This document shows positions 52,390 through 60,541 of a stretch of 64,000 bases of DNA, piece by piece; position 1 is the first letter of the stretch; every line of letters begins with the position of its first letter. This DNA is from an uncultured Rhodopila sp. Its GTDB lineage: Bacteria > Pseudomonadota > Alphaproteobacteria > Acetobacterales > Acetobacteraceae. The stretch covers positions 58,424-122,423 of the forward strand of contig CAINOE010000095.1 in NCBI GenBank assembly GCA_903851415.1, read 5' to 3'. The notes under the pieces were generated by a model. The model was not told the DNA's origin. It made no database searches and saw only the letters and a program-made list of their open reading frames with translations. A program made the translations under genes and the position numbers.

Positions 52390-53961
52390 TCAACTGGTGA
52401 GGTAGACTCCGGCCAGGTTGCCGCTGATCCCGGTCGCGCCGGTGGTGAAATCAATCACACGGCGGTTGTAGACCGTGGATTGGCGCACCGAAACGAGATT
52501 GACCCCCGGCAGATCATGCGAAACAATCTGCTGGAATGCGTCCAACTGGTCGTGCCGCCGTTGCGGATCCGCCTCCACGGCAGCGGCCTCCAGCAGACGA
52601 TCCACCTCCGGATTGGAGTAGTGCGCGGCGTTGGTGAACGGCACGCCTTTGCGATAGCCCGCCGAGTGGAAGTATCGCTGCAGGCCGACCGTCGGATCGA
52701 ACACGTTGGTCATGACGTGGTTGGTGAACTCAAAATCCTTGTCGGTATAAATTCGCTTCAGCCAGGCGGCGAAATCCTGCGAGCGGATCGTTACGGCAAT
52801 CCCGATCTTGGCAAGCGCCGGCTTGAGGTAGTCCGCGACACGCCGGTAACCGTCGCCATACGGGAAGTAATCGTGCGTCAGCCGCAGGCGGACGCCGTCC
52901 GGGCCGCGCTTGTATCCGGCCTCGTCCAAAAGACGTTCCGCCTTCGCCAGATCGAACGAGTAACTTTCCACACTGGCATCATAGAATTTCGGCAGCAGCG
53001 GGCTGACCGGACTCGGCGCCTCCAGGCCATAGCCGTACCAAGCCGTCTGAAGGACGACCTTGCGGTTGATCGCGTAGGCAATCGCCTGCCGCACCCGCAG
53101 ATCGCGCAGCGCCGGATGATCCAGGTTGAATTCGATGCGGGTGGTTCCCGGAGTATATTCAAAGCCGCGATATTCGATCCCCAGCGTCGGCAGAGAGCCC
53201 AGCCGGGCGAGCTCGCTCAGCGGAATTTCTGCGGCCAGGTCGACATCGCCGGTTTCCAGCGCTGCGACACGCGCTGACGCGTCCGGAATGAACCGGACAA
53301 CCAGCGTGTCGATGTAGGGACGCGGCTTGTCCCAGTAATCCGGATTGCGGACATATACGGCATGACTGCCCCGCACCCACTCCCTGAAACGGTACGGACC
53401 CGTGCCGATTGGCGCGTTGTTGTTCGGGTTGGCGTCAGCCTGCGTGCCTTCATAGATGTGGCGGGGGACGATCGGCGTCTCACCGCCGGCCAGGGCATAT
53501 AACAGATACGGCGCCGGGTGCGACAACACCAGCACCGCGGTCAGCTTGTCGGGCGTCGAAATCTCGGTGACGTTGCTGAACGTGTTGCGGCCCCGCGGAT
53601 GCGACTGCTTCGCCAGCGCGATCGAAAACGCAACATCAGCCGAGGTAAATTCCCCGCCGTCGTGCCACTTCACACCGGGCCGTAGGCGGAACGTATAGCG
53701 CAGGTTGTCCTCGCTGATCTGCCACTCCGTCGCAAGTTCCGGCCGTGGCGTCAGGTCGAAGTCGTAGGTCAGCAAGCCCTCGGTCACCTTTGAACTGACC
53801 GCAATGATCGGGCCGCCGGTCGTGTTGAAGCAGACAAGGCTCGTCGGTTCCGGCTCGATCAGCAAGGTCAGCGTGCCGCCCTGGCGCGGCGTCGCCGCAC
53901 GCGCACCGGCGGCGGACACCATCCCAAGGCCAACGACAGTCTGGCGGCGGGTCAGAGTCAT
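52390..53961 (-). CDS. Family 5 ABC substrate-binding protein (Dpp/Opp type)
   Basis: The 523-residue protein has a twin-arginine-like signal (MTLTRRQTVVGLGMVSAAGA) and the complete family 5 fold: SSKVTEGLLTYDFDLTPRPE, LRPGVKWHDGGEFTSADVAF, GTGPYRFREWVRGSHAVYVR and YWDKPRPYIDTLVVRFIPDA. It is the last gene of the leftward operon LLM-dppB-dppC-dppD-dppF and 15 bp after dppF, so it is the cognate receptor of this importer. It is a paralogue of the genes at 35339 and 40985. The ligand is probably a bulky sulfur compound rather than a peptide, judged by the neighbours. Confidence 0.9.
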   Translation of the reverse strand: MTLTRRQTVVGLGMVSAAGARAATPRQGGTLTLLIEPEPTSLVCFNTTGGPIIAVSSKVTEGLLTYDFDLTPRPELATEWQISEDNLRYTFRLRPGVKWHDGGEFTSADVAFSIALAKQSHPRGRNTFSNVTEISTPDKLTAVLVLSHPAPYLLYALAGGETPIVPRHIYEGTQADANPNNNAPIGTGPYRFREWVRGSHAVYVRNPDYWDKPRPYIDTLVVRFIPDASARVAALETGDVDLAAEIPLSELARLGSLPTLGIEYRGFEYTPGTTRIEFNLDHPALRDLRVRQAIAYAINRKVVLQTAWYGYGLEAPSPVSPLLPKFYDASVESYSFDLAKAERLLDEAGYKRGPDGVRLRLTHDYFPYGDGYRRVADYLKPALAKIGIAVTIRSQDFAAWLKRIYTDKDFEFTNHVMTNVFDPTVGLQRYFHSAGYRKGVPFTNAAHYSNPEVDRLLEAAAVEADPQRRHDQLDAFQQIVSHDLPGVNLVSVRQSTVYNRRVIDFTTGATGISGNLAGVYLTS

Positions 53962-53976
53962 GCGAAATGAAACCTT

Positions 53977-54912
53977 TCAGGCAGAGGCGAAATGACAAGC
54001 AACGTCGTGGCCCGGAAGCACCGTGCGCAGCGGCGGGTCGCTGACGCGGCAGATATCGGCGGCGAGGGCACAGCGCGGATGAAAACGGCAACCATCAGGC
54101 GGATCGAGCGGATTGGGCATATCGCCCGCGATCGGCGCCACCCGGTTGGGCCGGCCCGGACTCCCCTGGCCCGGGACCGCCCGGATCAATCCCTGCGTGT
54201 AAGGATGCAGCGGCCGGGACCACAGGCTGTGATGCGGCGCGTTCTCGACGATGCGGCCGAGATACATCACCGCGATGCGGTCCGCGATATACCGCACAAC
54301 CCCCAGGTCGTGCGAAATGAACAGGTAGGAAAGATTGTAATCGGACTTCAGATCAACCAGCAGGTTGAGAATTTGCGCCTGGATCGAAACATCCAGCGCC
54401 GAGACCGGCTCATCGCACACCACCAGTTCCGGCCTCAGGATCAGCGCGCGGGCAATGCCGATGCGCTGCCTCTGGCCGCCGGAAAACTCGTGCGGATAGC
54501 GCACCAGTCCACCCACCGGTAGCCCAACCCGATCGGCCATCGCCTCCACCTGGCGCCGGCGCTCGATGCGGCCGTGAACGCCATGCACGCGCAGCGGCGC
54601 CGACAATATCGTGCCCACGGTCTGCCGGGGGTTCAGGGATGCCGATGGGTCCTGGAACACCATCTGCATCCGGCGGCGGAACGGCTTCAGCGTCCGGCCA
54701 CGCAGCCGGGTAACGTCCACGCCGTCGAACCGGACCGTTCCGCCGCTGTGCGGCACGAGGCGCAGGATCGTCTTGCCCAGCGTCGATTTGCCGCAACCCG
54801 ACTCCCCGACCAGCGCCAGGGTTTCGCCGGCCTCAATCCGCAACGACACGCCGTCGACGGCCCGCAACGGTCCGTACCGGGTTTCCAGTGACTCAACAGC
54901 AAGCAATGGCAT
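53977..54912 (-). CDS. dppF: Oligopeptide-type ABC importer ATPase
   Basis: The 311-residue ATPase has Walker [10 protein letters not shown], signature FSGGQRQR, Walker B LVVCDEP, H-loop ISHDLGV and the oligopeptide-family C-terminal domain with [20 protein letters not shown] and a Cys-containing GCRFHPRC motif that in relatives binds an Fe-S cluster. ATG 54912 lies inside the end of dppD (20-bp overlap). The frame is open upstream to 55044, but that is dppD sequence. The symbol denotes family, not proven dipeptide transport. Confidence 0.9.
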   Translation of the reverse strand: MPLLAVESLETRYGPLRAVDGVSLRIEAGETLALVGESGCGKSTLGKTILRLVPHSGGTVRFDGVDVTRLRGRTLKPFRRRMQMVFQDPSASLNPRQTVGTILSAPLRVHGVHGRIERRRQVEAMADRVGLPVGGLVRYPHEFSGGQRQRIGIARALILRPELVVCDEPVSALDVSIQAQILNLLVDLKSDYNLSYLFISHDLGVVRYIADRIAVMYLGRIVENAPHHSLWSRPLHPYTQGLIRAVPGQGSPGRPNRVAPIAGDMPNPLDPPDGCRFHPRCALAADICRVSDPPLRTVLPGHDVACHFASA

Positions 54913-55906
54913 AATCGGCCGGTGCGTGAACGGGACAGGCGAGCAGATGATCGCGCGAACCCGCGGGCTTCGCGTCGGGCCGAACCGCGTGGCACGCATC
55001 GCGCGCCGAGGCGCAGCGCGGCGCAAACAGGCAGCCCGCCACATCAGCGGCAGAGGCGACGGAACCGCCGATCTCGGGCAGGCGGCCTTGCCGGAAGTGC
55101 AGGTCGGAGGCCAATTTGGGGGAACACGCCATCAGCCCCCGCGTGTAGGGATGCAACGGCGCGCGAAGCAGGGTTTCCACCGGCGCCTCCTCGCATTTTC
55201 GTCCGGCGTACATCACCACGACCCGATCGGCCCAATCCGCGACCAGCCCCAGGTCATGCGTGATCAGCAACAATCCCATCGACAGGTCTTGTCTCAGCCT
55301 GTCCAGCAACTCCAGAACCTGCGCCTGGATCGTTACGTCCAGCGCGGTCGTCGGCTCGTCGGCGATCAGCAGCCGCGGCCGGCAGGCGACGGCCATTGCG
55401 ATCATCACCCGCTGGCGCATGCCACCGGACAGGGTGTGGGGATAGTCGTCTATACGCCGATGCGCCCCGGGGATGCGCACGAGGTTCAGAAGCTCGATGG
55501 CTCGTGCACGGGCAGCCCGGGCCGATACCCGCTCATGCGAGCGGATCGCCTCCGTAATCTGCCGGCCGATGGGCAGGACCGGGTTCAGCGATGTCATCGG
55601 CTCCTGGAAGACCATGGAGATGGCGCCGCCGCGCAGCCGGCGCATCTCGTTCTCCGGCAGCCGCAGGATGTCGCGGTCCTCGAACCGGATCGACCCGCCT
55701 GCGACACGGCCGGCCGGGGGCAGCAGGCGCAGCAGCGACAGCGCGGTGGCGGATTTGCCGCAGCCGGATTCGCCGACGAGCGCCAGGGTTTCGCCGCGGC
55801 GGATGGTGAAATCGAGGCCCCGGACGGCGGCGTTGTCGCCGAAACTGATGAACAGGTCCCGCACGTCCAGCAGCGGGTCTTCCCGGCCCGGAAATTCCAG
55901 CGGCAT
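54893..55906 (-). CDS. dppD: Oligopeptide-type ABC importer ATPase
   Basis: The 337-residue ATPase has Walker [10 protein letters not shown], signature LSGGMRQR, Walker B LLIADEP and H-loop ITHDLGL, and the C-terminal oligopeptide domain with [20 protein letters not shown] and a CLFAPRC cysteine motif. ATG 55906 overlaps the dppC stop (TGATG), so translation is coupled; the TTG one codon upstream is unnecessary. It pairs with dppF as the heterodimeric motor. Confidence 0.9.
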   Translation of the reverse strand: MPLEFPGREDPLLDVRDLFISFGDNAAVRGLDFTIRRGETLALVGESGCGKSATALSLLRLLPPAGRVAGGSIRFEDRDILRLPENEMRRLRGGAISMVFQEPMTSLNPVLPIGRQITEAIRSHERVSARAARARAIELLNLVRIPGAHRRIDDYPHTLSGGMRQRVMIAMAVACRPRLLIADEPTTALDVTIQAQVLELLDRLRQDLSMGLLLITHDLGLVADWADRVVVMYAGRKCEEAPVETLLRAPLHPYTRGLMACSPKLASDLHFRQGRLPEIGGSVASAADVAGCLFAPRCASARDACHAVRPDAKPAGSRDHLLACPVHAPADYAIACC

Positions 55907-56736
55907 CAACGCCCCCTCGCGCGTGGGTTCAGCGCGTCGTTCAGCCCGTCACCGAACAGGTTAAGCGACAGGACCGTAATAACCAGCGCGGCGCCCGGCA
56001 GGGCCACGAGATACCAGGCGGTGCGCAACTGGTCACGCCCGGCGCCGATCATGCTGCCCCAGCTCACCAGGTTGGGGTCGCCCAGGCCGAGAAAGGAAAG
56101 CGCGGATTCATTCAGAATGGCGGTCGCCACCATAACTGATGTCGTAACGATGATAGGCGCCGCGGCGTTGGGCAGGATCTCAAGAAACACGATGCGCGCC
56201 GCGCCGTAGCCAAGGCCCCGCGCCGCCAGCACGAAGTCGCGTTCCCGCAGCGAGCGGAATTCCGCCCGCACCAGCCTCGCAACGGTTGGCCACGAAACGA
56301 TCCCGATGGCGGCCGTGATGGTGGCGACGGAAGGCTCAGCGATCGAGACCAGGACGATGATCAGCAGGAACGGCGGAAAGGTCTGGAACACCTCCATCAA
56401 CCGCACCAGAAGGTCGTCCAGCCGTCCGCCGAAATATCCCGCGCAAGCGCCAACCAGCGTCCCGATAACGACTCCGACGAAAGTCGATGCAAAGCCGATC
56501 AGAACGGACACGCGGGCGCCGTGGACGATTCCGGCAAGCACGTCGCGCCCCAGCGAATCGGAGCCCAACGGAAATGCCGGGTCCTGAAGCGGCCAGATGA
56601 ACGGTGTGGTCGCCATATCGAGCGGATCGCCGGGGAACAGCACCGGCGCCAACAGCGCCGCAATGATCACCAGCAGCAGCAACGACAATCCCGCGAGCCC
56701 GGTCGGGTTGCGCAGGAATAAGCCAAGCGACTTCAT
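55906..56736 (-). CDS. dppC: Oligopeptide-type ABC importer permease (second)
   Basis: The 276-residue permease starts at ATG 56736 in the dppB stop codon (ATGA). It shows the DppC N-terminal cytoplasmic helix and first membrane segment (FLRNPTGLAGLSLLLLVIIA), the periplasmic FPLGSDSLGRDVLAGIVHGA block and the coupling loop ARGLGYGAARIVFLEILPNA. The upstream open frame to 56982 is the complement of dppB reading frames and not part of the gene. Confidence 0.9.
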   Translation of the reverse strand: MKSLGLFLRNPTGLAGLSLLLLVIIAALLAPVLFPGDPLDMATTPFIWPLQDPAFPLGSDSLGRDVLAGIVHGARVSVLIGFASTFVGVVIGTLVGACAGYFGGRLDDLLVRLMEVFQTFPPFLLIIVLVSIAEPSVATITAAIGIVSWPTVARLVRAEFRSLRERDFVLAARGLGYGAARIVFLEILPNAAAPIIVTTSVMVATAILNESALSFLGLGDPNLVSWGSMIGAGRDQLRTAWYLVALPGAALVITVLSLNLFGDGLNDALNPRARGR

Positions 56737-57710
56737 CGCAGCGCAATCCTCGGGTCGAGCCACGCCTGCAACAGATCGACCAGGACATTGACGGCGATGA
56801 CCAGCAGCGACGACAGCAGCAGAATGCCGAGCAGAACCGAAAAATCCCGTTTCAGCCCGGCCTCGAACGCGAGGCGCCCGAGTCCGGGCCAACTGAACAC
56901 CGTCTCCACCACGACCGCCCCGCCCAGGATCGCACCGACATGCATGCCGGCGACCGTGGTGACGGGCAGCAGGGCGTTCCACAGCATGTGCCGCAAGGTG
57001 ACGGCCGTGCGGCTCAGGCCTTTTGCCGTTGCGGTGCGGACGTAGTCCTGGTCTCGCACTTCAAGCATCGACGCGCGCACCAGACGGGCATAGATGGCGA
57101 TAAAGAACAGCGCCAGCGAGACGGCCGGCAGGATCAGATGCCGCACCCGGTCGAGCAGCCACGGCCAGCCGGTCAATCCGGCGCCGATCGTTTCGGCGCC
57201 TCCGCTCGGAAGCCAGCCCAGCCGGACGGAGAACAGCACGATCAGCATCAGGCCGATCCAAAAGCCGGGAACGGAATAAAACAGCAAGGCAATGACGGAC
57301 AGGACGCGGTCGGTCAGTCGTCCGGCGAACATCGACATGACCACGCCCGCGCTGATGCCGATCAGCAGGGCCAGTGAAAGCGCGGTCGCCATCAGCAACA
57401 GCGTTCCGGGCAGGCGTTCGCCGATGAGCCGGGAGACAGGCATGTTGTAGAGCGGCGAAAATCCCAGGCTGAAATGCAGCAGGTTGCCGATATACGAAAG
57501 GAACTGCACAAACGCCGGCTGATCCAGGCCGAAATGCGCACGCAGTGCGGCCATGGTCTCTTCCGTGGCCGAGCCTGACTCCGCCGCCAGCGCATCCGCC
57601 GCGTCGCCGGGTGCCAACCGGAGCAGGAAGAAATCGATCACCACCACGGCGATTACCGTGGGGATCGCCTGCCAGGCGGTGCGTCGCAGTGTTCGCAGAA
57701 CCCGTGCCAT
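56733..57710 (-). CDS. dppB: Oligopeptide-type ABC importer permease (first)
   Basis: The 325-residue permease has the DppB pattern: first helix TAWQAIPTVIAVVVIDFFLL followed by RLAPGDAADAL, LGFSPLYNMPVSRLIGERLP, the coupling loop TATAKGLSRTAVTLRHMLWN and the C-terminal GLKRDFSVLLGILLLSSLLV. It starts 3 bp after the LLM gene stop at 57714, so the monooxygenase and the importer form one operon. Confidence 0.92.
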   Translation of the reverse strand: MARVLRTLRRTAWQAIPTVIAVVVIDFFLLRLAPGDAADALAAESGSATEETMAALRAHFGLDQPAFVQFLSYIGNLLHFSLGFSPLYNMPVSRLIGERLPGTLLLMATALSLALLIGISAGVVMSMFAGRLTDRVLSVIALLFYSVPGFWIGLMLIVLFSVRLGWLPSGGAETIGAGLTGWPWLLDRVRHLILPAVSLALFFIAIYARLVRASMLEVRDQDYVRTATAKGLSRTAVTLRHMLWNALLPVTTVAGMHVGAILGGAVVVETVFSWPGLGRLAFEAGLKRDFSVLLGILLLSSLLVIAVNVLVDLLQAWLDPRIALR

Positions 57711-57713
57711 GCC

Positions 57714-58880
57714 TTACAGGCGCAACCCGGCCTGCTTCAGCAGGGGAAGCACGCGTTCCCCGAACTGCGTCAGGTCGGGCTTGAAGTCGTAGAAGCTGAG
57801 TTGAATGCCGTCGATCCCGGCTTGCTTCAGCCGCAAAATGTGTCCGGCCACTTGTTCCGGCGTGCCGATGATCTGGATGTTGCCGCCCAGGGCGCGTGCA
57901 TCCGGTGCGTCATGGATTGCTCGCCCGCGCCAGGCGTGCGCGTCGCTGTCGAAACGGCCCATCCCCCGCGGGCTGGTTGATGTGTCGATATGATCGAGAA
58001 TCGCCTGATGGTAGGCCCGGGTATCCGCCTCGGTGTCGCGGCAGACCACCATCGGATTGATCAAGGTGCGGATTTCCCGGCCTTTCGCGCGTGCCTCGGC
58101 CTTGATCCGGGCGACATGGGCGGGCAGGGAGGCCAGCGCGCTTTCGATCTCCGATCCCGTCGGGCTGGTCATGAAGACGATATCCGAATACTTCGCCGCG
58201 AAATCGATGCCCGCATCCGAACCGGTGGCATTGACGATCACCGGCCGCCCGAACGCCGGCTTCGGCGTGACGAAAGCGTCCTGAAGCCGCCAGCGTTCGC
58301 CTTCGTAGGAATAGTTCTCCGTCTCCGACCAAAGGCGCTGCACCACCTCCAGGAATTCTGTTGCGAGTTCATAACGCCGATCATGCTCGATGCGCGACCA
58401 GCCGAACATTTCATGTTCGACGGCGCGGTGGCCGGTGACGATGTTGACGCCCCAGCGGCCCTTGGCGATGTGGTCCAGGGTCGCGCCGAACTTGGCGAAA
58501 TGCAGCGGATGCCACGGGCCGTACAGCACATGCACGGTGGAAATCAGGATGATGCGCCGGGTGATCGCCGCCATCGCCGCTAGCGAAATGAAACTGTCCA
58601 GCGCCTGGCCGTTCAGCACGCCGCCATAGCCGCCCTTCGGCAGCCACTGCGACAACCCGAACGCCAGGTCGAATCCAAGGTCTTCGGCCTGCCGCACCAG
58701 CGCGGCGTTGTAATCGAACGTCCAGTCCGTCGTGCGCGGCAGCGTCGACGCGCTCCATCCCCCCGCCTGGATCGGCAGGAACAAGCCGAGCAACAACGGT
58801 TGCCGCAACGCCCGGGACAGCGGGCTGTCGGGAAAATCGGCCGGTGACCTGGTGGCTAGCGGCACGTCCGGAACCGTCAT
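57714..58880 (-). CDS. FMN-dependent LLM monooxygenase, SfnG/RutA-like
   Basis: SfnG oxidises dimethyl sulfone to methanesulfinate. This roughly 388-residue protein resembles that branch: RTTDWTFDYNAALVRQAEDL, LSQWLPKGGYGG, GRWGVNIVTGHRAVEHEMFG, LWSETENYSYEGERWRLQDA and NIQIIGTPEQVAGHILRLKQ. ATG 58880 is chosen because GGAG precedes it by 9 nt; starts at 58895, 58916 or TTG 58940 are possible. It heads the operon with dppBCDF and a family 5 binding protein. Whether the true substrate is a sulfone is open; RutA-type pyrimidine oxygenase is a relative, but no rut genes are present. Confidence 0.82.
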   Translation of the reverse strand: MTVPDVPLATRSPADFPDSPLSRALRQPLLLGLFLPIQAGGWSASTLPRTTDWTFDYNAALVRQAEDLGFDLAFGLSQWLPKGGYGGVLNGQALDSFISLAAMAAITRRIILISTVHVLYGPWHPLHFAKFGATLDHIAKGRWGVNIVTGHRAVEHEMFGWSRIEHDRRYELATEFLEVVQRLWSETENYSYEGERWRLQDAFVTPKPAFGRPVIVNATGSDAGIDFAAKYSDIVFMTSPTGSEIESALASLPAHVARIKAEARAKGREIRTLINPMVVCRDTEADTRAYHQAILDHIDTSTSPRGMGRFDSDAHAWRGRAIHDAPDARALGGNIQIIGTPEQVAGHILRLKQAGIDGIQLSFYDFKPDLTQFGERVLPLLKQAGLRL

Positions 58881-59173
58881 GTAGCCAAGCTCCATAATGG
58901 CGTTAGCGTCGACCATCCGACAGATCATACCCGGTTGCAAGGGTCATTTAAGATAACAACTGCCGTAGGGCGTGCTTGCGGGGATGTGGCAAACAGCCAT
59001 GGTCAACCGCTGCCGAGGGTTGCCCCCTGACCTCGTCCGGCGCCGGGCACAACGATAATCACGTACATATCGGGTATTATATATTGACACAACTTCCCGC
59101 GCGCGTGAGTTTCCATCCCGGGTCGAGACAGCTCGGCCGCCCGGGCCGACACACCCACCCAAGAGAGATGCCG

Positions 59174-60529
59174 ATGACCGCCCAGCGCCAGCTTCACCTC
59201 AACGTCAACGTGCTCGCCACCGGCCGCCACAACGCCGCGTGGCGGCATCCGTCGGTCTCGAAGTCCGTCTCCGACATCGGCCATTTCATCGAGATCGCGC
59301 AAACCGCCGAGCGCGGCACGTTCGATGCCATCTTCTTCGCGGACCATCAGGCGCTTGACGAGAGCGCCGCCTATCGGCCCTGGCACTCGCTCGACCCCGC
59401 GATCCTGATCGCCGCCATCTCGCAGGCGACGACGCATATCGGCCTGGTCGCCACGTCCTCCACCACCGTGGACCAGCCGTACCATGTCGCCCGCAAGGTC
59501 GCCACCCTGGACCATGTGAGCCACGGCCGGGTGGCGTGGAATTTCGTCACCTCGCAACAGGACTCGATTGCGCAGAATTTCGGCTATGAGCGCCTGCCCC
59601 TGCACGCGGATCGGTATCGGCGTGCCAATGAATTCGTCGATGTCGTCGTGAAGCTGTGGGACAGTTGGGACGACGAAGCCGTGGTCGCCGACACGCAAAC
59701 CGGCCAATACGTCGACTTCGCCCGGGTGCGGCCGATTGAGCATCGCGGCGAATTCTTTTCCGTTCGCGGCGCGCTGAACCTGCCGCGCCCGCCGCAGGGC
59801 CGTCCGGTCCTGATTCACGCCGGCGATTCCGGCGACAGCCGCGCCATCGGCGCCCGCTTCGCCGATGGCATCTTCACCGTTCAGCGCACCTATGAGGAGG
59901 CGCGGGTCTTCTACGAAGACCTCAAATCCCGCGCCCGCGGGTTCGGACGCCGCGACGGCGGCCCGCTGATCCTGCCCGGGTTGTACCCGGTGGTCGCCGC
60001 CACCGAGGCCGAGGCGCTCGCCCGCAAGGCCGAATTCGATGCCCTGCTCGACACGGCCGACGAGCTCGCGAAGCTCGCCGCGCGCTATGCCTATCCGGCG
60101 GCAAAGCTGGATCTGGACAAGCCTTTCCCCGACGACATTCTGAGCAATGTCGGCACGGCTGCCACCAACCGCGGCTTCCTGGAAAACCTGGTGCGCGAAT
60201 CCCGCCGCGAAAACCTGACGGTCCGCCAGGTGCTCGGCCGCAACCCGCTGGGCGGGCACCGCCTGATCGTCGGCGGCCCGGAGCAGATCGCCGACGAGAT
60301 CCAGCACTGGTTCGAAAATCATGCCGCAGACGGGTTCAACCTGAACTTCGATGCGTATCCGTCCGGCCTGGCGCTGTTTGTCGATCACGTCGTGCCGGTG
60401 CTGCGCCGGCGCGGCCTGTTCCGCACCAGCTACACCGGCACGACCTTGCGCGACCATCTCGGGCTGGAACGTCCCGCCAACCATATCCGGGCGGGGGGCG
60501 CGGACGGCCTGCTCGCAGCGGCGAACTGA
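59174..60529 (+). CDS. FMN-dependent LLM monooxygenase (NtaA/SnaA/DszA type)
   Basis: ATG 59174 with AGAGAG 6 nt before it is preferred over ATG 59168. The 451-residue protein has RGTFDAIFFADHQALDE, GLVATSSTTVDQPYHVARKV, HGRVAWNFVTSQQDSIAQNF, FSVRGALNLPRPPQGRPVLI and AADGFNLNFDAYPSGLALFV, ending TGTTLRDHLGLERPANHIR. It is divergent from the SfnG-like gene across a 293-bp spacer and heads a rightward operon with the rhodanese, a permease and a binding protein. Oxidative C-S cleavage feeding the rhodanese is a reasonable inference. Confidence 0.87.
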   Translation: MTAQRQLHLNVNVLATGRHNAAWRHPSVSKSVSDIGHFIEIAQTAERGTFDAIFFADHQALDESAAYRPWHSLDPAILIAAISQATTHIGLVATSSTTVDQPYHVARKVATLDHVSHGRVAWNFVTSQQDSIAQNFGYERLPLHADRYRRANEFVDVVVKLWDSWDDEAVVADTQTGQYVDFARVRPIEHRGEFFSVRGALNLPRPPQGRPVLIHAGDSGDSRAIGARFADGIFTVQRTYEEARVFYEDLKSRARGFGRRDGGPLILPGLYPVVAATEAEALARKAEFDALLDTADELAKLAARYAYPAAKLDLDKPFPDDILSNVGTAATNRGFLENLVRESRRENLTVRQVLGRNPLGGHRLIVGGPEQIADEIQHWFENHAADGFNLNFDAYPSGLALFVDHVVPVLRRRGLFRTSYTGTTLRDHLGLERPANHIRAGGADGLLAAAN

Positions 60530-60541
60530 CGGAGACGGCGC

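Noticed and set aside
57714..58880. Assignment of this LLM gene as RutA (pyrimidine oxygenase)
   Set aside because: It shares fold and some motifs, but no other rut gene is present and the operon partners are importer genes; SfnG-like is the safer label.
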